The notes under the pieces were generated by a model, which saw nothing but the letters and a program-made list of their open reading frames with translations, was not told the DNA's origin and did no database searches. Shown here piece by piece: positions 13,819 to 19,524 of a stretch of DNA of 21,190 bases. A program made the position numbers and the translations under genes. Each line of letters begins with the position of its first letter. The first letter of the stretch is position 1. Source of the stretch: Chloroflexota bacterium (GTDB taxonomy: Bacteria; Chloroflexota; Dormibacteria; CF-121); the NCBI GenBank assembly GCA_005880605.1, contig VBIS01000083.1:1-21190 (forward strand), in the 5' to 3' direction.

Positions 13819-14643
13819 TCAGGCTGCCCGCAGGTTGGGCTGGTTGAGGAGCCAGCCCGAGGTGGTGTTGACCACCTGCCAGGTTCCGACCCAGTCGCGC
13901 GTCTGGCCGTCGATGCGTTCGATCACATCGACGTACACGATGGCAACGCCGTCCTCGGCCCGAAGCACCCGTTCGGCCAGCAGACTGATCTGCTGAGTCG
14001 CGGCAAACCGATGGTCGATGTACTGGGCCGGCGGATAGCGGGCCTGCATCCGCGTCGTCCACAGGGCCGCCGCCGCCCCGAAGTCATGGCTGGACACGGC
14101 CTGATAGAAATCTGCCACCGCGGCGCCAGGGTCGCCTGTCGTCGGCACGAACGCGGGTTGCCCGGCCGGCCCGGCGTTCTCGGTGGAATTCTCATCGGGC
14201 GTGGGCGCGGCATTCGGGGTTGCATCTGGCGTCGGCGTGGCCTCCGGAGTTGGCGTGGCCTTCGGGCTTGGTGAAGGCGTCCGAGCCGACAGGCTTTGCG
14301 CGGCGGGCGTCGGCGCAGCCGACCGCATCGCGGTGTTGGGCAATGACGGTCGCGGCGTCCGAGCGGCGCTGAACCAGCTCGCGACCGGTAGAGCCAGCAC
14401 CATCGCGACGCCCACCACCATCGCAACCAGCGCCAGCAAGACTAACCCGGGGTAACGACGCCGGCGGCGCGATAGAGGCGGCGTCGCGGCCGCGACCGGA
14501 GCGGGCTCCGGTGCCTCGGGAGTCATCGGAGGGGTCGCTGCGGCAACCGCGGCGCGCGGCCCCCACTCCAGATGCCGCGAACACGTCGAGCACCAGGTAT
14601 CGATCGCGTAGTTCTGCGCCCCACACCACGGACACCGGATCAT
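13819..14643 (-). CDS. Zinc-ribbon membrane protein with Thr-Pro-rich stalk and NTF2-like C-terminal domain
   Basis: A 274-residue protein of unknown function. The zinc ribbon is at the extreme N-terminus (C4-x2-C7, C18-x2-C21). A Pro/Ala linker and a basic RRRRR stop-transfer flank (59-63) lead to one transmembrane helix (about 65-90). A low-complexity Thr/Pro stalk follows (123-149, units of TPxA/TPTP). The C-terminal domain (about 172-274) begins AAVADFYQAVSSHDFGAAAA, resembling NTF2-like/DUF4878 domains, and ends with WVGTWQVVNTTSGWLLNQP. The architecture parallels the following gene (zinc ribbon in, variable domain out), suggesting a paired system. ATG start with GAGGAG about 10 bases upstream. 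Confidence 0.78.
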   Translation of the reverse strand: MIRCPWCGAQNYAIDTWCSTCSRHLEWGPRAAVAAATPPMTPEAPEPAPVAAATPPLSRRRRRYPGLVLLALVAMVVGVAMVLALPVASWFSAARTPRPSLPNTAMRSAAPTPAAQSLSARTPSPSPKATPTPEATPTPDATPNAAPTPDENSTENAGPAGQPAFVPTTGDPGAAVADFYQAVSSHDFGAAAALWTTRMQARYPPAQYIDHRFAATQQISLLAERVLRAEDGVAIVYVDVIERIDGQTRDWVGTWQVVNTTSGWLLNQPNLRAA

Positions 14644-14673
14644 GCTGGCCGTCTCCTCAAGCTGGAACGCCTG

Positions 14674-14699
14674 CTATCAGCTGACTTGATAAATACGTA
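14674..14699. promoter_or_regulatory. AT-rich motif with TATCA-N7-TGATA dyad in the divergent zinc-ribbon/glycosylase gap
   Basis: CTATCAGCT (14674-14682), then TTGATA (14686-14691) and ACGTA (14695-14699). The same three blocks in the same order occur at 11798-11823 before the hemerythrin gene. The half-sites TATCA and TGATA are 7 bases apart, the same spacing as in the first dyad there but in the opposite arrangement. It is 31 bases from the zinc-ribbon ATG, so it could be a shared operator. The rest of the 147-base gap (14644-14790) shows nothing else clear. Confidence 0.4.
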
Positions 14700-14790
14700 A
14701 CACAGTCGACGGCCCGTACTCAAGCTCGTCCGTTCAGCCAAAATGGGCTGGCCCGGTCTCGCCGGCTCCTCATCGGGTTAAGGTTGGCGA

Positions 14791-15699
14791 GTGTTGTCGC
14801 CTGACGCCAGCGCCAGCTTTCCCCTCCCCTTCCCTCTCGATCTCGATCTGACGCTTGGGCCCCTGCAGCGCGGTCCGTCGGACCCCACCATTCGCTTCGG
14901 GCTCGACGGAATTTGGCGCGCGGCCCGAACGCCCGCCGGGCCTGCCACCGTGTGGCTCCAGCATGGCGGGAGCCAGCTGATCGCCGACGCGTGGGGCGTG
15001 GGGGCGAGCTGGCTCGTTAGTCAGGTCCCTTCGCTTCTGGGGTTCGATGACCGGCCGGAAAGCTTCAAGCCGGCTAACCGTCTCCTCTGGGACCTGCACC
15101 GCCACCACCCCGGGCTGCGCCTGGGCCGGACCGGCCTGGTGTTCGAAGCGATGCTGCCGACCATCCTGGAACAGAAAGTGCCCAGCGTTGAAGCCTATGC
15201 GTCCTACGCCAGGCTCGTGCGTGCCCTCGGCGAGCAAGCGCCGGGGGATGCCGGGTTGATGGTGCCGCCGTCACCGCAGCGCATGGCGAGGACCCCCTAC
15301 TGGGCCGTGCACCGCTTCGGCATCGAGCGCCGGAGGTTCGCGGTGATCCAGCTGGCGGCGAGTCGCGCCGCGCGCCTCGAGTCGACCACAGCGCTGGAGC
15401 CCGCCGAAGCCCGACGTCTGCTCATGACCTTGCCCGGCATCGGACCGTGGTCGGCGGCCGAGGTGTCAGCGGTCGCCTATGGTGATCGAGACGTGGTGTC
15501 GCTCGGTGATTACCACCTGCCGCACCAGGTGGCCTGGGCGCTCGCTGGCGAAGTCCGCGGTAGCGAGACGCGCATGCTCGAATTGCTCGAGCCCTACCGC
15601 GGTCATCGGGCTCGCGTGATTCGCCTGCTGACGCTCGGCGGCATCCAGGCGCCGCGCTTCGGGCCGCGGATGCGGCTGCGCCGGATCGCCGCGATCTGA
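14791..15699 (+). CDS. AlkA-like DNA-3-methyladenine glycosylase (HhH-GPD superfamily)
   Basis: A 302-residue base-excision repair glycosylase removing alkylated purines from DNA. The C-terminal HhH-GPD domain carries the helix-hairpin-helix LPGIGPWSAAEV (214-225) and the catalytic aspartate, most likely Asp240 in SLGDYHLPHQ, matching the DDYLIK region of E. coli AlkA. LEQKVPSVEAYASY (127-140) matches the conserved LEQ(Q/K)VS region of the fold. The N-terminal part is longer than in small HhH glycosylases and fits the AlkA_N-type domain only loosely. The start is GTG, with AAGG a few bases upstream. It stands alone, divergent from the zinc-ribbon pair, with a weak terminator-like hairpin after its stop. 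Confidence 0.85.
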   Translation: MLSPDASASFPLPFPLDLDLTLGPLQRGPSDPTIRFGLDGIWRAARTPAGPATVWLQHGGSQLIADAWGVGASWLVSQVPSLLGFDDRPESFKPANRLLWDLHRHHPGLRLGRTGLVFEAMLPTILEQKVPSVEAYASYARLVRALGEQAPGDAGLMVPPSPQRMARTPYWAVHRFGIERRRFAVIQLAASRAARLESTTALEPAEARRLLMTLPGIGPWSAAEVSAVAYGDRDVVSLGDYHLPHQVAWALAGEVRGSETRMLELLEPYRGHRARVIRLLTLGGIQAPRFGPRMRLRRIAAI

Positions 15700-15702
15700 T
15701 TA

Positions 15703-15728
15703 CCCTCCCTCTGCGGGAGCTGATTTTT
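15703..15728 (+). terminator. Weak hairpin and T-run after the glycosylase gene (partial repeat copy 3a)
   Basis: CTCCC (15705-15709), 5-base loop, GGGAG (15715-15719), then CTGATTTTT. It starts 3 bases after the TGA of the glycosylase gene. The sequence CCCTCCCTCTGCGGGAG is also a shortened version of the palindromic repeat that follows at once, so it may be a decayed repeat used as a terminator. A 5-bp stem is weak. Confidence 0.4.
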
Positions 15729-15762
15729 CCCTCCCCCTCTGGGGGAGGGCAGGGTGGGGGCC
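15729..15762 (+). repeat. REP-like palindromic repeat, copy 3b (full)
   Basis: Arms CCCTCCCCC (15729-15737) and GGGGGAGGG (15741-15749), loop TCT, tail CAGGGTGGGGGCC. The G-rich part reads G5-A-G3-CA-G3-T-G5 (15741-15760), a canonical quadruplex pattern. It fills the gap between the convergent glycosylase and Fe-S-carrier-like genes, ending at the stop codon of the latter. Confidence 0.85.
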
Positions 15763-15763
15763 T

Positions 15764-16183
15764 TTACGACGCTTTCTTCGCCGGTTGGAAGTACGGGTTG
15801 GTGCCCGCGGCGTGGTCGGTGACGTCGATGACCTCCCGGTCGAGCACCTCCTGGATGCGAGCCGAGACCGGATCGCGCCAGCCCTCGTTCGGATTGTCGA
15901 TCCGAAGCGCCCCGCCTAGTGCCGAGGGATCCAGGTCGATCACGGCTCCATCGAGGTTGGCGGCGCTGCCCGGCTCGATTAAAAGCCCGAGGTCCGGAGT
16001 CCCGATCCTGAGGTCGGTGGCAGGCGCGTCCTCTGGTGCGACCAGGTCAAGCTCGTACACGAACTGGCCGCTCCGCCGACCCGCGATGGCGATTCGAAGG
16101 CAGGCGTCGGGGTGACCGCTCTTTGCGCGGACGGCCTCGATCTTCGCTTGTGCGGCAGGAGTCACCGTGATGGCTGGCGGCAT
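15764..16183 (-). CDS. HesB/IscA-like (A-type carrier fold) protein lacking all ligand cysteines
   Basis: A 139-residue protein with the fold signature of A-type iron-sulfur carriers: ITVTPAAQAKIEAV at the start, CLRIAIAG...SGQFVYELDLV in the middle and LGGALRIDNPN (89-99). The three cluster-binding cysteines of the family are gone: the GGGCSG position reads GRRSG (35-39) and the C-terminal CGC region is replaced by EGWRDP. The only Cys is C28. After residue 103 the text DPVSARIQEVLDREV resembles the helix that starts the Nfu domain in NfuA-type proteins, but no CxxC Nfu domain follows. It may thus be a shortened NfuA-like scaffold. The ATG at 16183 with GAGGAGA directly upstream was preferred over TTG at 16192. 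It is divergent from the ATP-grasp gene. Confidence 0.72.
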   Translation of the reverse strand: MPPAITVTPAAQAKIEAVRAKSGHPDACLRIAIAGRRSGQFVYELDLVAPEDAPATDLRIGTPDLGLLIEPGSAANLDGAVIDLDPSALGGALRIDNPNEGWRDPVSARIQEVLDREVIDVTDHAAGTNPYFQPAKKAS

Positions 16184-16217
16184 TCTCCTCAATTCTATTC
16201 GTGGTCAACTAACAGTG

Positions 16218-17441
16218 ATGGCGCGCGTTCTTCTGTTGATCCCGAGCCGCACCTATCGCACCCACGACTTCATGGAAGCGGCGTCCAGGCTGGGGGTCGA
16301 GGTGGTGGTTGGCTCCGAACACCGCTCCGCCCTGGCCGCGCTGATGGAGGGCCGTCAGCTCCGGCTCGACTTCCACGACCTGGAGCGCTCGACGCAGCGA
16401 ATCGTGGCTTTCGCCAGGGACCACCCCTTGAATGCCGTGGTCGCCGTCGATGACACGGGAACCCTGCTGGCGGCGTCGGCAGCCAAAGCACTCGGCCTCG
16501 CGCACAACCCGGTCGACGCCGTCGAAGCGGCGCGCGACAAGGCGCGCATGCGTCAACGGTTTCAGGCGGCCGGGCTGCTGACGCCAGGCTTTCGAACCGT
16601 GGAGGCTCGCGAAGATGCAGCCGCCGTGGCAACCACCGTGCGATTTCCCTGCGTCGTCAAGCCGCTCGATCTGTCCGGTAGCCAGGGCGTTGTGAAGGCG
16701 GACGCTCTCGATACTCTTCCCGATGTCCTCGCCCGTGTCAGAGCCATCGTTGCGGCGTGCCAGCCAGACGGGGTGCGGTCTGCCGTCCTGGTCGAAGACT
16801 TCATCGCGGGCGAGGAGGTGGCCGTCGAGGCGCTGCTTCGGGGTGGCGAGCTCGACCTGCTGGCCATCTTCGACAAGCCGGACCCGCTCAACGGTCCCTT
16901 CTTCGAGGAGACCATCTACGTCACGCCCTCGCGCCTGACCACCGAGCGGCAGGCTGAGATTCGGGACACCACAGCGCGCGCGGCGCGAGCCCTCGGGCTC
17001 ACTGACGGCCCGATCCACGCCGAGCTCCGCATCAACGAAGGCGGTATCTGGATGCTGGAGCTGGCGGCGCGATCGATCGGCGGTCTCTGCTCGCGGACCC
17101 TGCGGTTCGGATCGGGCATCTCGCTGGAGGAGCTGATCCTGCGACATGCCGCTGACCTCCCGATGCCCGCCCACGACCGCGAACGCAGCGCCGCCGGCGT
17201 GATGATGCTGCCGATTGCGACTAAGGGACGTCTGAAAGCCGTCGCCGGACAGGCGGAGGCGCGGAAGGTGGCGGGCGTCGACGGATTGGTGATCACCATC
17301 CCGCCTGGCGAGCAGCTCGTACCTCTTCCCGAGGGTGACCGCTATCTCGGCTTCATGTTCGCGCGTGCTGAGTCGCCGGCCGCCGTCGAGGCCGCCTTGC
17401 GCGAGGCACACGCGCAGCTTCGCATCATCACCGATGGCTGA
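16218..17441 (+). CDS. ATP-grasp ligase (L-amino-acid-ligase-like)
   Basis: A 407-residue ATP-grasp enzyme that would form an amide or peptide-type bond through an acyl-phosphate. An N-terminal Rossmann-like domain (1-100) is followed by the ATP-grasp fold: Lys108 (AARDKARMR), Lys148 (PCVVKPLDLSGSQGV), GEEVAVEALLRGG (198-210) and the metal ligands in HAELRI (268-273) and ELAARSIGG (281-289). The C-terminal segment from SAAGVMMLPI (324-333) resembles the LAL_C2 domain found in L-amino-acid ligases. The start MARVLLLIPSR at ATG 16218 gives a normal N-terminus; no Shine-Dalgarno is visible. The open frame continues to 16167, overlapping the divergent gene. Substrates are unknown. The stop overlaps the next ATG (TGATG). 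Confidence 0.82.
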   Translation: MARVLLLIPSRTYRTHDFMEAASRLGVEVVVGSEHRSALAALMEGRQLRLDFHDLERSTQRIVAFARDHPLNAVVAVDDTGTLLAASAAKALGLAHNPVDAVEAARDKARMRQRFQAAGLLTPGFRTVEAREDAAAVATTVRFPCVVKPLDLSGSQGVVKADALDTLPDVLARVRAIVAACQPDGVRSAVLVEDFIAGEEVAVEALLRGGELDLLAIFDKPDPLNGPFFEETIYVTPSRLTTERQAEIRDTTARAARALGLTDGPIHAELRINEGGIWMLELAARSIGGLCSRTLRFGSGISLEELILRHAADLPMPAHDRERSAAGVMMLPIATKGRLKAVAGQAEARKVAGVDGLVITIPPGEQLVPLPEGDRYLGFMFARAESPAAVEAALREAHAQLRIITDG

Positions 17442-18793
17442 TGCCTATTTCCCTCCCCCTCCGGGGGAGGGTCAAGGTGGCTGAGCGTTTTTCCCCTCCC
17501 CCGCTCGCGGGGGAGGGTCAGGGTGGGGGCCGTCGCCGGGTGCTGATCGTTGGCGCCGGGTTCGGCGGCCTGGCCTGTGCCAAGAAGCTCGATGGTGAGC
17601 CGGTCGACGTCATCCTGCTGGATCAGCACAACTACCACCTCTTCACGCCGCTGCTCTACCAGGTGGCGACGGGACTCTTGAATCCGAGCGACATCGCCTA
17701 CCCGCTTCGCACCGTTTTTCGGCACTCGGCCAACGTCCGATTTCGGCAGGCCACCGTCACCCGCGTCGAGTTGTCCAACAAGCTGGTGCGGCTCGATGCC
17801 GCGCCGCCGCTCGCCTATGACTACCTGGTGCTGGCAACCGGCAGCACCGACAACTACTTCGGCAACCAGGAGGTAGCCCGGGTGTCGTTCGGGTTGAAGT
17901 CACTCGAAGACGCGACCCGGCTGCGCAACCAGGTGCTCACCTGCCTCGAGCGCGCTGATGCCGAGCCCGATCCCGCGGCGCGCCGTGCCCTGCTCACCTT
18001 CGTGGTCGTGGGCGGCGGCCCGACCGGCGTCGAGTCCTCGGGAGCGCTCACCGAGTTGATGGCCATCGTCGCCGGTAAGGACTATCACCAGATCTCGCGC
18101 GCCGAGATCCGGATCATCCTGGTCGAGGGGACGGACCGGCTGCTGAACACATTCTCGGTTCGGCTCGGCCGCTACGCGCAGCGGGTGCTCACCAGACGGA
18201 AGGTCGAGGTCCGCACCGGCGCCCTGGTCAAAGGTGCGAACAGCCACTCGGTTACGCTCTCCGACGGGACGGCGATCGCCAGCGCCACCATCATCTGGTC
18301 GGCGGGCGTGCGGCCCAACGACCCGATCGGCGAGTCGTCCATTCCACGGTTTCGGAATGCGCGCATCCAGGTGGACGAGTGGCTACGGATCCCCGGCTCA
18401 CCCGGCGCCTTCGCCATCGGCGATGCCGGCTCGCCGCGCGTCGGCGACCGTGAGCTGCCCATGCTGTCCCCGCCCGCGATGCAGGCCGGACGCTACGTCG
18501 CCAGCACGATTGTTGACGAGGTTCGCGGCGTCCAGACCGAGCGCCAGCCGTTCCGTTACCTCGACAAGGGCACCATGGCGACGGTCGGCCGCAATGCCGG
18601 CGTTACCCACCTCCCCGGTGGACTGGAATTCACCGGCTTCCTGGGATGGTTGACCTGGCTCTTCGTGCACATCTACTACCTGATCGGCTTCCGCAATCGC
18701 ATCAGTGCCCTGGCGGCATGGGCCTGGGACTACCTTCGCCACGACCGCCCGATCCGCATCATCCTCGCGGCCAGTCCTGGACCCAAGCGGTAG
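17441..18793 (+). CDS. ndh: Type II NADH:quinone oxidoreductase (NDH-2)-like FAD-dependent dehydrogenase
   Basis: A single-subunit flavoprotein that passes electrons from NADH to quinone without pumping protons. Core motifs: VLIVGAGFGG (FAD dinucleotide fold, from residue 34), NYHLFTPLLYQVATGLL, LATGSTDNYFG, FVVVGGGPTGVESSG (NAD dinucleotide fold), AFAIGDAG (second FAD contact), DKGTMATVGR, and the C-terminal membrane-associated GFLGWLTWLFVHIYYLIGFRNR. The start is uncertain. The ATG at 17441 overlaps the ATP-grasp stop (TGATG) but adds 33 residues encoded by two palindromic repeats (RGRVKVAERF, PPLAGEGQGGG). GTG 17477, with GGAGGG before it, and GTG 17540, at the core itself, are alternatives. 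Everything from residue 34 on is full length for the family. Confidence 0.9.
   Translation: MPISLPLRGRVKVAERFSPPPLAGEGQGGGRRRVLIVGAGFGGLACAKKLDGEPVDVILLDQHNYHLFTPLLYQVATGLLNPSDIAYPLRTVFRHSANVRFRQATVTRVELSNKLVRLDAAPPLAYDYLVLATGSTDNYFGNQEVARVSFGLKSLEDATRLRNQVLTCLERADAEPDPAARRALLTFVVVGGGPTGVESSGALTELMAIVAGKDYHQISRAEIRIILVEGTDRLLNTFSVRLGRYAQRVLTRRKVEVRTGALVKGANSHSVTLSDGTAIASATIIWSAGVRPNDPIGESSIPRFRNARIQVDEWLRIPGSPGAFAIGDAGSPRVGDRELPMLSPPAMQAGRYVASTIVDEVRGVQTERQPFRYLDKGTMATVGRNAGVTHLPGGLEFTGFLGWLTWLFVHIYYLIGFRNRISALAAWAWDYLRHDRPIRIILAASPGPKR
17451..17480 (+). repeat. REP-like palindromic repeat, copy 4
   Basis: Arms CCCTCCCCC (17451-17459) and GGGGGAGGG (17463-17471), loop TCC, tail TCAAGGTGG. 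The tail G-tracts are shortened to GG, so the quadruplex pattern is broken. It lies inside the open frame of the NADH dehydrogenase gene, 10 bases after its ATG. Confidence 0.85.
17494..17531 (+). repeat. REP-like palindromic repeat, copy 5 (full)
   Basis: Arms CCCTCCCCCG (17494-17503) and CGGGGGAGGG (17508-17517), loop CTCG, tail TCAGGGTGGGGGCC. The G-rich part reads G5-A-G3-TCA-G3-T-G5 (17509-17529). It is in tandem direct orientation with copy 4 (43 bases apart) and ends 8 bases before the first codon of the conserved NADH dehydrogenase core. Confidence 0.88.
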
Positions 18794-18803
18794 GCCGAAG
18801 CCA

Positions 18804-19472
18804 ATGCGGTACCTCGCCCTCGCCGCGGACTACGACGGCACGCTCGCGTCGCACGGGGCTGTTGCACCTGAAACCCTCGAGGCCTTGCAGCGGCTCGCGG
18901 CCACGGGTCGCAAGCTGATCCTGGTGACGGGTCGACGGATCGATGACTTGATCCGGGTCTTTCCCGAGATTGGGATCTTTGACCGTGTCGTCGCAGAGAA
19001 CGGGCCCCTTCTGTATCGACCGCAGTCGCGCGAGACCCGCGTGTTGAGCGAACCGCCGCCTGCCGCGTTGGTCTCCGAACTCAGGCGGCGAGGCGTTGAC
19101 CCGCTGACCGCTGGCCAGGTATTCGTGGCGACTGAGCAACCCAATGAGCGCGTTGTCTTCGATGTCATCCGCGAGCTAGGCCTCGACCTGCAGGTGATCT
19201 TGAACAAGGGCGCCGTGATGGTATTGCCCGCCTCGGTCGACAAGGCAAGCGGGCTACGCGCGGCTCTCGACGAGCTCGGCCTATCGGCTCAAGATGTCGT
19301 TGGCATCGGCGATGCCGAAAACGACGAGGCATTCCTGGCGATGTGTGGCTGCGGCGTCGCCGTCGCGAATGCGATCGAGCCGCTCAAGGCCCGCGCCGAC
19401 CGCGTCACATCGGCTGAGGACGGCGCGGGTGTTCGCGAGGTCATTGAGTCACTGCTCAGAACGTCGGCATAA
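18804..19472 (+). CDS. HAD-superfamily hydrolase, Cof/SPP-like phosphatase
   Basis: A 222-residue Mg-dependent phosphatase. The HAD motifs are all present: I, DYDGT (9-13, nucleophile Asp9 and acid/base Asp11); II, TGRR (42-45); III, a Lys in the LPASVDKASGL segment (Lys147); IV, GDAENDEAF (169-177, metal ligands Asp170 and Asp174). A small C2-type cap lies between motifs II and III (about 80-140), which is shorter than in typical 270-residue Cof proteins and closer to archaeal phosphoglycolate or sucrose-phosphate phosphatases. The start at ATG 18804 is 10 bases after the NADH dehydrogenase stop and gives the standard N-terminus. The substrate, probably a sugar phosphate or phosphoglycolate, is not determined. 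A strong terminator follows. Confidence 0.88.
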   Translation: MRYLALAADYDGTLASHGAVAPETLEALQRLAATGRKLILVTGRRIDDLIRVFPEIGIFDRVVAENGPLLYRPQSRETRVLSEPPPAALVSELRRRGVDPLTAGQVFVATEQPNERVVFDVIRELGLDLQVILNKGAVMVLPASVDKASGLRAALDELGLSAQDVVGIGDAENDEAFLAMCGCGVAVANAIEPLKARADRVTSAEDGAGVREVIESLLRTSA

Positions 19473-19477
19473 ACGAA

Positions 19478-19506
19478 GAGGCCGGGCGCCGGCCCGGCCT
19501 CTTTTC
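19478..19506 (+). terminator. Strong Rho-independent terminator (possibly bidirectional)
   Basis: Arms GAGGCCGGG (19478-19486) and CCCGGCCTC (19493-19501) form a 9-bp stem, with the CGCCGG loop itself partly able to pair, followed by TTTTCTTT. It begins 6 bases after the HAD gene stop. It lies between two convergent genes, and the other side has AAACGAA, which gives a weaker U-rich run (TTCGTTT) for minus-strand transcripts from the secreted-protein gene, so it may stop both. Confidence 0.9.
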
Positions 19507-19524
19507 TTTATCGACCTACCTTCT

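Noticed and set aside
16209..17411. 400-residue minus-strand open frame opposite the ATP-grasp gene
   Set aside because: The plus strand has every ATP-grasp catalytic motif; the antisense frame is His/Arg/Gln-rich with no family signal.
12305..17531. CRISPR array reading of the spaced palindromic repeats
   Set aside because: Copies are irregularly spaced over 5 kb with genes between them and there are no cas genes.
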